Shown here: in pieces, positions 46,501 through 55,486 of the stretch
Position numbering within the stretch: the first letter of the stretch is position 1
How the letters are laid out: each line of letters begins with the position of its first letter
NCBI RefSeq assembly: GCF_051465645.1
Contig: NZ_CP195790.1
Span: forward strand, 2,604,001 to 2,668,000
Direction: 5' to 3'
Source: Planctomicrobium sp051465645
GTDB taxonomy: Bacteria; Planctomycetota; Planctomycetia; Planctomycetales; Planctomycetaceae
Length of the DNA: 64,000 nucleotides
Translations under genes and position numbers: made by a program
The notes under the pieces: model-generated
What the model was told of the DNA's origin: nothing
Seen by the model: the letters and a program-made list of their open reading frames with translations, nothing else
Database searches by the model: none

Positions 46501-46589
46501 TGATCAAGAATGCCCTGTACGAGGTGCTCCAGGACGTCGGCGAAGTTGAACGTATCTTTAGCATCGTCAAAGCCCAGGGAGAATACTGA
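43506..46589 (+). CDS. hsdR: Type I restriction endonuclease subunit HsdR
   Basis: This is a 1027-residue motor-nuclease. The N-terminal PD-(D/E)xK nuclease motif is RRPDLVLYVNGIALGVIELK (about residues 130-150). The SF2 translocase carries Walker A HTQGSGKSIVM (about 278), DECHRTQTGR (about 395) and GFTGTPLL (about 420), with TGFDAPSCTYLYID in the second RecA domain. The C-terminal helical domain binds the methylase core. It starts 243 bp after hsdS, and the four-gene block seems to be one operon. It cleaves unmethylated incoming DNA at a distance from the recognition site. Confidence 0.95.
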   Translation: MCSIGQTERATQNRVIALFRDELGYRYLGDWSDRTTNSNIEEQILSDWLTQRGYTSQQIGSALHKLRNEADNPNRGLYANNHAVYQLLRYGVPVKTEAGKPTDSIHLIDWQYPEQNDFAIAEEVTLNGGHQRRPDLVLYVNGIALGVIELKRGTVSIGDGIRQLLSNQQPEFNARFFSTVQIVFAGNDSQGLQYGTIGTPEKFFLKWKEDEEDNSRFKIDKYLLKMCQKNRLIELLHDFVLFDGGVKKLPRVHQYFGIKKAQEFIARREGGIIWHTQGSGKSIVMVLLAKWILENNPNARVAIITDRDELDKQILRVFREAGVIPITAKDSDIQAGSGKDLMAKLGQTTPRLICSLVHKFGPRGDKKNDNEFKAFIAELEASPRKAVGEVFVFVDECHRTQTGRLHRVMKALLPDAVFIGFTGTPLLKKDKATSFEVFGKYIHMYKFSEAVEDEVVLDLVYEARDIDQRLGSQAKIDAWFDAKTKGLNDWQKAELKNQWGTMQNVLSSKARMDRVVADVIFDFSVRPRLSSERGNAILVAGSIYEACKYFTLFQKTLFKGKCAVITSYNPQATDVSKEEIGANTETDKQFVFNTYTELLDNVQAQPGMTKTETYEEAAKDSFIKQPATMKLLIVVDKLLTGFDAPSCTYLYIDKSMQDHGLFQAICRTNRLDGDDKDFGYVVDYKDLFKKVEKAIAVYTSEIDQTAEGATPDVMMQSRLSKGKERLDNAIEALALLCEPVKQPKGDLEHIHYFCGNTEIANDLTEREPQRVQLYKGVVALVRSYANISDEMNDAGYSDADIERIKGKLDRYLKIRDVVRMASGETLDLKPFEADMRHLIDTYIEADQPRTISPFEGMGLLDLIVKTGIADAIARKLGGLHGNRDAIAETIENNVRKKIVKEQLTDPAYYAKMSKLLDEIIAARKSKAISYEEYLRKIADLVKQVNAGQSEGLPSTLDTPAKRKLFNNLDQNEDLALQVDAAVRSVRPDDWRGVQARENVIKNALYEVLQDVGEVERIFSIVKAQGEY

Positions 46590-47329
46590 TGCTCCGTCAG
46601 TTTCAGCTTGGCGAGACACAAGTCAATGTGGAGTTCAAAGACATCAAGAATGTCCATTTGAGTGTACATCCTCCGGAGGGAAAGGTCAGGATCGCGGCGC
46701 CCAGAAAGATGAAGCTGGAAACGGTTCGGCTCTTCGCGGTCGCCAAACTCGACTGGATCAGACGGAAACAGAAAGAAATTCTTTCGCAGGAACGAGAGTC
46801 CGTCAGGGAATATCTAGACCGGGAAAGTCACTATGTCTGGGGAAAGCGATACTTATTGTCGGTCTCGGTACGACAAGCTCCGCCAGAGCTTTCTATTAAA
46901 CACAACAAGTTGTATCTAGGCATACGCCCCGACACGTCCGTGCCTAAACGACAGGCGATTATTGAGAAGTGGTATCGAGACCAACTCAAACAGGCGATTC
47001 CAGACTTGATCACGAAGTGGGAGCCAATTCTGGGAGTAAGAGCATCCGGGTTCTATGTGCAGAGAATGCGAACACGCTGGGGAAGCTGCAATCCAAATTC
47101 CGGAACAATCCGACTCAACACCGAGCTGGCCAAAAAGCCACGAGAGTGCCTGGAGTACGTCGTGGTTCACGAGTTAGTTCATTTGTTGGAGCCCACACAT
47201 AACGCTCGGTTTGTTGCCTTGATGGATCAGTTGATGCCGCAGTGGCAGGAAACCCGAAAACGCCTGAATCGGCTACCGATTCCTGAGTCGCCAAACTCAG
47301 CGTCTAAATGTTCTTCCGACGAGCTATGA
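46589..47329 (+). CDS. YgjP/SprT-like zinc metallopeptidase linked to type I RM
   Basis: This 246-residue protein belongs to the DUF45/YgjP-like group. The catalytic zinc site is VVHELVHLLEPTHNARF (about residues 193-209; HExxH plus a downstream histidine), preceded by the family block RMRTRWGSCNPNSGTI (about 160-175). The ATG overlaps the hsdR stop by one base (TGATG), so expression is coupled. Such peptidases often end type I restriction operons. They may limit restriction damage by proteolysis, as ClpXP does for HsdR in enterics; that function is inference. Confidence 0.88.
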   Translation: MLRQFQLGETQVNVEFKDIKNVHLSVHPPEGKVRIAAPRKMKLETVRLFAVAKLDWIRRKQKEILSQERESVREYLDRESHYVWGKRYLLSVSVRQAPPELSIKHNKLYLGIRPDTSVPKRQAIIEKWYRDQLKQAIPDLITKWEPILGVRASGFYVQRMRTRWGSCNPNSGTIRLNTELAKKPRECLEYVVVHELVHLLEPTHNARFVALMDQLMPQWQETRKRLNRLPIPESPNSASKCSSDEL

Positions 47330-47408
47330 CTATGGCGGTTTTGTCATTGACCTATCAGGGAATTGAAAGAACTGCGGCTGCTTCGTGAAACACCAGGGAG
47401 GGTTGTTC

Positions 47409-47624
47409 ATGAAAGCAAATTCGCGGGATCGACATGAATGTGTTCTGGCGGCTGTTGATGCCAGGGAAGGGCTGGGAAACAGATCGGACTCACTTTCGTG
47501 TCGGCTTTCTTTGGATTACCCGGATGGTCGGCAACGTAAAGAATTTGGAACTCTGGAGGTCCAGACGTTTCGCTGTAGCTGTAAACGCATCCTCACGGAG
47601 GCCCAACACCGACAACTCGCCTAA
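47409..47624 (+). CDS. Small hypothetical ORF
   Basis: This is a 71-codon frame with a good ribosome site (GGGAGGG 8 bp upstream of ATG 47409). The sequence has a central LDYPDGRQRKEFGTLEVQTF and ends in a Cys-containing basic tail (CSCKRILTEAQHR). No family was recognised. It lies between the restriction operon and an IS630 remnant, so it may be a transposon-derived fragment. Confidence 0.25.
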   Translation: MKANSRDRHECVLAAVDAREGLGNRSDSLSCRLSLDYPDGRQRKEFGTLEVQTFRCSCKRILTEAQHRQLA

Positions 47625-47699
47625 ATAGCGTCACAAGGCAATCGGAGTGGTGTTTCCCACTGGTTCAGGTACAAAACAGGCTTGGTCTACGCTGAGGAG

Positions 47700-48620
47700 C
47701 GTGTACCACCACTTCCGGAGGACCCAAACCATTGAGAGCGGTGTCCAATTCAACGCGCAGGAACGCAAGATGCTTTTGCAGGCCTACTGCTCGCGAGCCG
47801 ATGTTCCGATATCTTAACGGACACGCGTTGCCCTGCTTCAAGCTGACGGTCCTGCGGACGGGGCGCAGTCCACTCCTCGGGAGTTTGGATATTTTTGTTC
47901 CCGTTGGTTGTGTGAGACGCTGATTCATCTGCTGGCATTTTAAACGGGTCTGAGATTGAGCATCGAGATGATCGGCAGGGGGCTGTATCGACGGGGCATG
48001 GTCTGGCGTCGATCTCGACCGGTGGTCGGTCCGGTGGATCCTGAATACCTCGAGACATTCCAGCGGATTAAGCAATTGTTGCAATCCCTTGCCCCAACGA
48101 GGTGGCTATCTTTCAGGATGAAGTGGACCTGAACCTCAACCCGAAGATCGGCAGCATGTGGATGAAGAAAGGTCAGCAGGCCGAAGTGGTCACACCGGGG
48201 AACAACCGCAAATGCCATGTGGCGGGCTCGCTGATCTGGGGAACCGGCACGCTGTTAGTGAGCCCTCCCCGCTGGCGCCGAAACACCGTTCAATTTCTGG
48301 CTCATCTCGACACCCTGCGTTTCCGATTGCGGAGTTGCCGGAAGATTCACGTCATCTGCGACAACGCCAAGTTCCATGATTCGCACGCGGTGAAAGCGGA
48401 TCTGCAGAAATGGAGACTCCGGGTTGAAATTCACTTTCTGCCCAAGTGCGCCCCGCAGACGAATCCTAATGAATGAGTCTGGTGGCACCTGCACGAGACA
48501 ATCACCAGAAACCGCCGCTACCAAACCTTGGAAGAACTGATCGACCAGGACTATGAGTGGTTCGAAGTGAACAACAACCACTACCTCGACATGCGACACT
48601 CATTCGCCAAAGCTGCGTAA
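47700..48620 (+). pseudogene. IS630-family transposase, broken
   Basis: IS630 transposase pieces run in order: LLQAYCSRADVPIS near 47770, IGRGLYRRGMVWRRSRPV near 47975, a frameshift near 48088, then AIFQDEVDLNLNPKIGSMWM with the first catalytic aspartate at about 48115 and KIHVICDNAKFHDS with the second. A TGA at 48474-48476 replaces the expected arginine or glutamine codon after TNPNE. The frame continues through WWHLHETITRNRRY to the natural end at 48620. At least two disabling changes make it inactive. Confidence 0.75.
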
Positions 48621-48764
48621 CGCTCACTCCGATCTGGGGGAGGCCTAACTTAGGGCCTTAAATGAAGAGTGATGTGGCGATGACTGAAGTTGTATCGGTT
48701 TTGTATGGCGGGGCTTGTTGGATTGCTGAAATATTGAGGTTAGTATACTGGTTTGGATCGTCCC

Positions 48765-50735
48765 TCAACTGTGATGTCTTGCCAGGACTGCGAACTGGTA
48801 TTGGTTTAATTGCAATGACTCCGTCGCTGTAATGAAGTCGCCTGAGACGAGATCGACCATGGACTTACGCAAACCCAGCTTTCTCAGTTGTCGACCTTCC
48901 AGTGTTTGTGGACGCTCTGACACATTGGCCAAACACAGCACGGAGTGAGTAGGCGTGGTTCTGAAGTATCCCAGCACGCTTAAATTGTCGATTTTTACAA
49001 ACTTTGTTTCGGCATTGCTGAAAACGACATTCTGCTGACGCAACTGGATCAATCGCAATAAACCTTGATGAACCCTCCCTGGGACTGTCGAACTGTCGTT
49101 TCTTAACGCTGCTCTGTCCCAGTCAAATCGACCTCGGTGCAACCAGCGAGTGTCGCTCATCTTGTCGTCAAAGTTCTTGAATGAGTAATCATTCAACATG
49201 CCGATTTCGTCACCCAAATAAATCAAGGGGATGCCTCCTATCGTCATGATCACTCCATGAATCATCATGATCCGATCAATTGCCAGATGGATCAACTTGG
49301 GGTCATTTTGCTCGACAGCTTGTTCGAGTCCGCATAAGGACGCACATGTTCCAGAAACCCGTGCGTCGCCGGTGAGGCGATCCTCCTGGAATGGCATCCC
49401 TCTGGCATAAGACCCTTCATATTGACCGGTGAAGAAGGAGGTTAGAAATCGACGGTGAGCTACAGGATCGAACTCGGCTGCAATGACATCATCATTGGAA
49501 AACGCCCAGCCGATATCGTCATGACACCTGATGTAATTTACCCAGTCGCAATCCTTCCCAATGTGAAACTGCCGCTCCATCGAGGTGTGGAAGAGTTTTA
49601 CTTTTCGGGTGGCTAGTGAATTCCACAGTACGGTCATTAACTGTGGATTGTAGGACAACTGACATTCGCGGGGGCTAATGTACTTTTTTACTTCGTCCGG
49701 ATGAACAATGGCCTCAGACTTGAAGAGCAAGGCAGGTGCTGCAATGCGGACTAGCGAATTGAATGCCTGGATAATCCAGTGGGCCTCCGGAAGGTTCTGA
49801 CAGTCTGTACCGAGTCTTTTCCAGAGAAACGCCACAGCGTCGAGGCGAAGTACTTCGACTCCGCAGTTCGCTAGGAATAGCATTTCTTCCAGCATGCGGT
49901 TAAACACAACGGGATTCTTGTAATTTAAGTCCCATTGGTAGTTGTGGAATGTTGTCCAGACCCACTTGCTAATCCGGCTTACATAGGTGAACGATCCAGG
50001 ATGTTCATCGGGAAATATTTCAGGTAGCGACTGTTCAAACTGATCCGGAATATCACGGTCATCAAACATCAGATAATAGCCTTGGAACTCTTCTTCTCCC
50101 TGCAGTGCAGCCAAAGCCCAGGCATGCTCATCTGATGTGTGATTGAATACGAAATCGATAACCAGACAAATTCCATGTCGTCGAAGTTCGGTTGCGAGTT
50201 GCGACAGATCGTCGATCGTGCCAAGTTCAGCTCGAATCTCACGGTAGCTGCTAACGGCGTAGCCTCCGTCGTTGTCACCTGCAGGTACCTTGAAGGGGGG
50301 CATGATGTGGAGATAGGTGATCCCCAACTCTTTCAAATATGGCAACTTCTCCCGCAGTCCCTGAAGATTGTCGGAGAACAGGTCGGTATAGCACATCGCT
50401 CCAACCATTCGGTTCGACGTGAACCAGTACGGGTCCACTTCACGCTGAGCATCTAATGCCTTGAGTTCTCCAGGCCGCTGCATCCAACTCTGTGCGGCAG
50501 AAGTGAGGATTGCTTCCAGATGGAAGAAGAAATCGTAGCTCTCTCCGTAGAGTGCCAATAGTCGCTGAAACAGGAATGAAAACTCTCGCTTCAATCTTCG
50601 GATAAAGGCATCTGCTGCCGTTGGATCTTCCGATGTCGCGAATAGTTTTTCGAGTCGCGGGAGAAGCCTGTGCAGCGCTTGCTCTTCACGTTTAGTATTC
50701 GTTTCAATCGCCCGCGGCGAGAGTCGAGGGTCCAT
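48765..50735 (-). CDS. Amylosucrase-like GH13 glucosyltransferase
   Basis: This is a 656-residue protein, the usual amylosucrase length. The GH13 barrel has region I DFVFNHTSDEHAW, region II with the nucleophile VEVLRLDAVAF, region III with the acid/base LLFKSEAIVHP, and region IV RCHDDIGWAFSND. The long N-terminal helical domain (1-95) and the insert after region IV suit the GH13_4 amylosucrase subgroup, which transfers glucose from sucrose to glucan. It is 64 bp downstream of the sucrose-phosphate synthase gene on the same strand, so sucrose made by one could be used by the other. It is cytoplasmic, with no signal peptide. Confidence 0.85.
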   Translation of the reverse strand: MDPRLSPRAIETNTKREEQALHRLLPRLEKLFATSEDPTAADAFIRRLKREFSFLFQRLLALYGESYDFFFHLEAILTSAAQSWMQRPGELKALDAQREVDPYWFTSNRMVGAMCYTDLFSDNLQGLREKLPYLKELGITYLHIMPPFKVPAGDNDGGYAVSSYREIRAELGTIDDLSQLATELRRHGICLVIDFVFNHTSDEHAWALAALQGEEEFQGYYLMFDDRDIPDQFEQSLPEIFPDEHPGSFTYVSRISKWVWTTFHNYQWDLNYKNPVVFNRMLEEMLFLANCGVEVLRLDAVAFLWKRLGTDCQNLPEAHWIIQAFNSLVRIAAPALLFKSEAIVHPDEVKKYISPRECQLSYNPQLMTVLWNSLATRKVKLFHTSMERQFHIGKDCDWVNYIRCHDDIGWAFSNDDVIAAEFDPVAHRRFLTSFFTGQYEGSYARGMPFQEDRLTGDARVSGTCASLCGLEQAVEQNDPKLIHLAIDRIMMIHGVIMTIGGIPLIYLGDEIGMLNDYSFKNFDDKMSDTRWLHRGRFDWDRAALRNDSSTVPGRVHQGLLRLIQLRQQNVVFSNAETKFVKIDNLSVLGYFRTTPTHSVLCLANVSERPQTLEGRQLRKLGLRKSMVDLVSGDFITATESLQLNQYQFAVLARHHS

Positions 50736-50799
50736 GCCGTTTCACCGGAAGTTGCTTCAAGGAATAAAAGAATGAGGATTGGTCATTCGCTCATCAGAT

Positions 50800-52995
50800 T
50801 CACGATATGTTCACCTGATTTGCGGAACCTGAATCAACGAGCCCGTAGTGCTGCAGACCTTCGATTAAACCATTTGCATAGTGGCCCTCGGCAAAATAGA
50901 CCACGTGCGTGGAGTTCTTCAGAGATTCCAGCTCATAAGAATAGTTCCCAACCACGATGCCAGAAGTTCTTCCGCTGAGCATGTCGTAGTCATTCCCTGA
51001 ATCGCCGCCGGTGGCAATATGCTCCAGTGGAATGTTCCACTTCTGTGATAGATATCGCACGGCCTTTCCTTTAGTTGCCCGGTGCGGCAATACATCAATG
51101 AAACGGTCGTGAGAAAGCACGAGACTGTAAGCGGAGCGGGAGGCGTCCAGCGCCTGCTGTATTTCCTGGAGTGCTTCTGGACCGTCTTTCTCTGCTGTCA
51201 GGTTGTAACTGATCTTAAACTCACGCTGCGCAAAATTGTCTTCCTGTAGCTGTATCCAGTCGAAGTCAGACAATGCTTTCCGAATCAAATCTGGGAACCA
51301 TTTGTGCCGGAGTCTCGCTTTCCAACTATTATCCGGACGAAGTTCTCGTCCGTAATAGATCTCTGTTCCAACTGCTGCGATCACGACGTCAATGTCGTCT
51401 ATTCCGTAACGTTCCAGTATTTCCTCGATCAACTCGGGTGACCTTCCGGAAGCGACGCCAAAAGCCAGTGTCTCACGGTGTTCCTGCAATAGTTCGATAA
51501 ATCGCTCCAGTGCTAGGTCGTCACCAATTAAGGTGTTGTCGATATCGGTTATAATCAACGAGTTTACATCCCGCAGCCGTGAATCAATGGACTGCTTGCG
51601 TCGCCGAGATCCCAACATGTCCGATGCTTCAGTCAACTCTTTCAATGAGGCAACGTAACTTTCACAATGCGATTTCCAGCTGTAGTGTTTAGGAGTGTGA
51701 TTGACCCCGTTGTTAGAAAGTGCTGTCCACTTCCCGCGATCTGTTAACAGTGTGAGCAAGGTATCTGTCAGAGACTGCTGGTCGTAGACATCCACCAGAA
51801 GACCACTTGCACAGTTCTTGACGATATCTTGAGGACCTCCATTCATGGTCCCGACAAACGGCAACCCTGTGGCAGCTGCCTCGATGAACGTCAGTCCAAA
51901 CAGTTCGACAAAGGCTGTGTTTGCAAAGACCCCGTGACCAGCGGCGGCAATCCGATAAAGTTCCGGGACTTCAAATTCTGAGTCATGTTCTTTCGGGATC
52001 GCCATTTTTCCGTACAGATTATATCGGTCCATCATCAGTAAGATGTCTGTAAGGACTTCCCGTTCGTTATCTGGCATCACTTCGATGTCTCGTCGGATTC
52101 CCGCTAGTATGACCAAGTTCGAGATGGACTGCAGCGGAAGAGATTCTCCGTATGCCTTGATGAGTGCCTGAATGTTCTTACGTCGGTCCGGGCGGCAGAG
52201 AGCGACAATGACAGGTTTCTCAGGAGCAAACAGAAACTGCTGCAATGCCTGCTCCATATGCACACGAGCCTGTTTGAATTTCTCGGAAATTCCCAGAGGG
52301 TTGATCTGATACTCGTAATATGGAAAGAAGCGATTGAGATCTGTCCCCGGCGGGATCACCTCGATCCGGCATTTCTCGTTACGAGGATACTTACAATATC
52401 CGGTGTCTTTCTCGTGGTGGGTACTGCAGATGACAAGGTCGGCGGCCGCCAGGCATTCCTGTTCCACATGAATACGGTGGTCAATGGCCAGCACGTCATT
52501 GCATTTTTCACGGGTCCAACCTTCCTCAAGCAAATAATCCAGCTTTGGCTTTCCCAGTGAATGCCCTGTGAAGATAAACGGTACGCCGAGCGCAGATGCC
52601 ATTTCCTTGGCGATGTAACCCGCATCCGCGTAGTGACCATGTACTACTGCAGGTGTTAGCCCCAGCTTGCGGGTATAGCTCAGCATTCGGTCGACATACT
52701 CGTCGACAAATGGCCAGATCTTTTCTTTGCGGTGATAACGACCACCGCCGCATGAGAGCCGAACGATTTGACAGTTCTCAGAGATGAATTCGATCTCTTC
52801 GCTGTAATCCGGGGAGATCCGCTTGTCTCGAATTTTTCGAGTGAACAGGTCAACACGAGTGACACCGGGAGTAGCAGCGAGTTCCTTGGCGAGTTCAATG
52901 ACATAACGAACTTGCCCGCCAGTGTCAGCATCACGTCCCATTTCAATATTCTGACTTCGAACCAGACCATGAAGACTGATGAGCTGGATGTACAT
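50800..52995 (-). CDS. Bifunctional sucrose-phosphate synthase / sucrose-phosphatase
   Basis: This is a 731-residue protein starting at ATG 52995, giving the standard N-terminus MYIQLISLHGLVRSQNIEMG; a longer upstream frame lacks family similarity. Residues 1-470 form the GT4 synthase (GRDADTGGQVRYV, FTGHSLGKPKLDYLL, PPGTDLNRF, ELFGLTFIEAAATGLPFVGT). Residues about 480-725 form a HAD phosphatase (LIITDIDNTLIGDD with the two catalytic aspartates, VASGRSPE, and HIATGGDSGNDYDML). Together they turn UDP-glucose and fructose-6-phosphate into sucrose, usually as an osmoprotectant or carbon store. It is the first gene of a two-gene unit with the amylosucrase. Confidence 0.92.
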   Translation of the reverse strand: MYIQLISLHGLVRSQNIEMGRDADTGGQVRYVIELAKELAATPGVTRVDLFTRKIRDKRISPDYSEEIEFISENCQIVRLSCGGGRYHRKEKIWPFVDEYVDRMLSYTRKLGLTPAVVHGHYADAGYIAKEMASALGVPFIFTGHSLGKPKLDYLLEEGWTREKCNDVLAIDHRIHVEQECLAAADLVICSTHHEKDTGYCKYPRNEKCRIEVIPPGTDLNRFFPYYEYQINPLGISEKFKQARVHMEQALQQFLFAPEKPVIVALCRPDRRKNIQALIKAYGESLPLQSISNLVILAGIRRDIEVMPDNEREVLTDILLMMDRYNLYGKMAIPKEHDSEFEVPELYRIAAAGHGVFANTAFVELFGLTFIEAAATGLPFVGTMNGGPQDIVKNCASGLLVDVYDQQSLTDTLLTLLTDRGKWTALSNNGVNHTPKHYSWKSHCESYVASLKELTEASDMLGSRRRKQSIDSRLRDVNSLIITDIDNTLIGDDLALERFIELLQEHRETLAFGVASGRSPELIEEILERYGIDDIDVVIAAVGTEIYYGRELRPDNSWKARLRHKWFPDLIRKALSDFDWIQLQEDNFAQREFKISYNLTAEKDGPEALQEIQQALDASRSAYSLVLSHDRFIDVLPHRATKGKAVRYLSQKWNIPLEHIATGGDSGNDYDMLSGRTSGIVVGNYSYELESLKNSTHVVYFAEGHYANGLIEGLQHYGLVDSGSANQVNIS

Positions 52996-53389
52996 ACGTC
53001 GGAGACCTTCCGATGGCGCGATCACTCCAAGGAGAACGGCGTAGATAGTTGGTGAATCCGCACTCTTACGTAAGCGGAAGAGGCAGACATACACCGGTGA
53101 GCCACCTCTCGAAGATCGATCGCGGACTGTGCACTGCAGAAGCGGCACCGACGACAAACCTTCAGCACGAGGCAGACTTACTGCCTCATGATTCCACTTA
53201 AGTTGGAACGGTTGTTGAATCGAACTCCCCACTATCAGGGAATTCAAGATGATTCCTTATAGGGTAGTGGATTGTGCTCAGCTGTGTAGGAAAAGTCTGA
53301 TTTTTTTGAAATTCAAGCCTGATAATTCCTTTTTCTTCGGCATGACCGGTATGCAGTTCTGAATAGCTTCTCCACGGAACCAGAGTGAG
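52996..53389. other. Upstream region of the sucrose genes
   Basis: No gene is seen. The sucrose-phosphate synthase frame stays open for another 84 codons leftward of its likely start but shows no conserved features. The promoter of the sucrose pair should lie here. Confidence 0.45.
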
Positions 53390-53530
53390 CGTTAGCGGAT
53401 TTCGTGAGGAAGTGGCGCATTTCGAAGTCATGGTCGGTATTCACTTCGAAGCATTCCTACGTCTGTTCGATGAGTTCTTCCAAAATTTGGCAGCGGTGGT
53501 TTCGAGTGACCGTCTCGTTCAGCTTTTACT
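53390..53530 (-). pseudogene. IS630 transposase C-terminal fragment
   Basis: The minus strand encodes TVTRNHRCQILEELIEQ, a stop, then ECFEVNTDHDFEMRHFLTKS, closely parallel to the end of the IS630 remnant at 48480-48620, including the shared downstream AACGCTCACTC. It is a second, older copy in inverted orientation. Confidence 0.6.
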
Positions 53531-53752
53531 AGACAAAACCCATCCGGTGCAGGTTTCGGCGGATGGTTTCGCCACTCAATCGCAATCGGCTTCAAAGGAC
53601 TGCAGGTCAGCAAAAGTTTCACACGACGAGCGGGAGCGGAAATGTCGGAAGTCTTGGGAGTGTGCTGAGTCACCCAGCAGTGTTCCTCCTTCGCGCCAAG
53701 GAGAACCGCTCAATCCCGAAGAACAATCGTTCCGCCGCACGCCCGCTCCCAG

Positions 53753-54223
53753 TTGCCGCAGGTGACCTACAATGTGGTGCTCGTCGAAGAAGTCCACGGT
53801 CCCGGGGGACGGCAGCGATATTCACTGGCTGTTGATCACCACACTGCCTATCAAAACGGCGAAAGCGATTGGGCAGATCTTGGACTATTATCAGTCCTGC
53901 TGGATGATTGGGGTTTACTTCCGCACGCTCGAAATCGGCTAAAAGTTGAAGAAATCCAGCTGGAAACGTTGTCGCGTCTGAAGAACTGCCTGGCCTTCTA
54001 CAAGATTATCGCCTGGCGGGTGATCTTTGTGACACACCTGAGCCGTGAGTCCCCCCAGGCGTCCTGCGAAGCAGCGTTTTCCAAGGCGGACTGGGAACCA
54101 ATATGGCGGGTCGTCAAACACGCTCCGCCCCCCGCATACGATGTGGATCGACGTGCGACGCATGCTCGACTTCGCCCGCGCTTGGAAAGCGTTCGAACTG
54201 AGGCAACAGAAACTTGTGTATAA
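53753..54223 (+). pseudogene. IS4-family (Tn5-like) transposase fragment
   Basis: This plus-strand frame contains VEEIQLETLSRLKNCLAFYK and IIAWRVIFVTHLSRE, the C-terminal helices of IS4/Tn5-type transposases, after a damaged middle part with EEVHGPGG and a YSLAVDHHTAYQ-like segment. The catalytic N-terminal part and the YREK motif are missing or scrambled, so it is a relic. Confidence 0.6.
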
Positions 54224-54539
54224 ACGACAGGTACTTTAGTTCTAGATTGAAATCTTCGGCTTCTATCACAAAGTTCTTGGGCTACGGGCCGGCCGAAACC
54301 GAATCTGGGCTGAGGTTCTAGGTGAAATCCTGTACCGCCATGTTCCCCGATGCGGGACTATGAGTAAGTCCAGGTCGACGAGCCACTGTACCAGAGTTGC
54401 CCTCACCAGGGGACACAATGGACATTATCCAACGGTCTCAGCATTCTGCAGCAGCTGCCAGCTGTCCTCGTTGGGAGCGAACAGGGGAGCGCGCCCATGT
54501 CTCGGAATTGTGTGCTGCAGTGCAGGAAGCTAGTCTGGC

Positions 54540-54820
54540 GGGGCAGGTGAAGTAGCCTAATGTCGACCTGGGGTATACCGGCGAGAAGGCCGAAGAAGCT
54601 GCCTCGGTCGAAGGAGTGGAACTCCGAATTGTCAAACTCCCGTTCCCGAAGCTAGGGGTTATCCTCCCTCGTAGCTGGATGGTCGAGCGAACATTTTCCT
54701 GGCTGGGACGATCTCGCAGACTGGCATATGACTAAGAACGGCTGTTCGACGTCCTGGCCGGTTGGCACTGGGGGGCCATGGTCGCCCTCCTACTCAAATA
54801 CGCACCATTAATCACGTAGA
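54540..54820 (+). pseudogene. IS5-family transposase C-terminal relic
   Basis: The plus-strand frame reads DLGYTGEKAEEA, VKLPFPKLGVILPRSWMVER and TFSWLGRSRRLAYD, a stop in the position of glutamate, then ERLFDVLAGWHWGAMVALLL. This is the typical end of an IS5-type transposase with a nonsense mutation and no upstream part. Confidence 0.65.
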
Positions 54821-54829
54821 GTTCACAAC

Positions 54830-55258
54830 AGGGCTCTAAAGTCTGTTGTCGATTCGTGCTGAGTTGGCCAAGTGAGACAACTCCCATTTATCACAGCCAT
54901 TGCCAGTGGTAAAACATTAGAAATCCTCGTGTTGCGTCGTTCTCTCGCCACGCAGCAGGCTATTTGAGATTCTCAGTCTCACTTTCTGCCACAAACCGAA
55001 GATGAGCAAAGTCTGCCACACCTAGGCCCAGTGGAAATCTCATCCTTAGCTGTTTTCAGGAAATCTCATCCCCGGCTGGGGCTACGCTTTTTGGCTGATA
55101 TCTGAACGTGCTCGAGTGTTCTTCTGATGCAGTCCTAAATTTGAAGGAGAATTGCGCCATAATATATGAGACACGGGAAACTTATTTTTCCGATCGTCTC
55201 CTTGGCCATTTGCAAATGCCACCGACTCAATTCGTTCCCTTTAGAAAGGAGAATCTGC
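54830..55258. other. Intergenic region with a possible iron-regulator operator
   Basis: No gene is seen. A dyad TGAGA-N7-TCTCA at 54965-54981 resembles operators bound by Fur- or IdeR-type iron regulators, but no iron gene is adjacent. The promoter of the small ORF at 55259 may be in the AT-rich stretch around 55130-55190. Confidence 0.3.
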
Positions 55259-55444
55259 ATGCAAAAGTCCCGTACTCGTCGTGACAGGACGCGAATTCCG
55301 AAATGCCCCCTCGATTCAGCTCGCGAACAGCCTACGCCGACTCCGCTTCAGATATTCGCCAAACGGTTGGGAGAGGCCATTGGCAAAAATTTGGCGACGC
55401 AAGAGCAGCAATCGCGGAGTTCTCACTGCAAATCAGGTACGTGA
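55259..55444 (+). CDS. Small basic hypothetical protein
   Basis: This 61-residue ORF has a strong ribosome site (AAAGGAG 7 bp before ATG 55259). It begins QKSRTRRDRTRIPKC and has an amphipathic helix PLQIFAKRLGEAIGKNLA. No family was recognised. The good translation signal is the main support. It is convergent with the hypothetical gene that ends at 55487. Confidence 0.4.
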   Translation: MQKSRTRRDRTRIPKCPLDSAREQPTPTPLQIFAKRLGEAIGKNLATQEQQSRSSHCKSGT

Positions 55445-55486
55445 GCCATGCCGGGGATCGTGCTGCGTCCACAGAGATTTCCCGTG

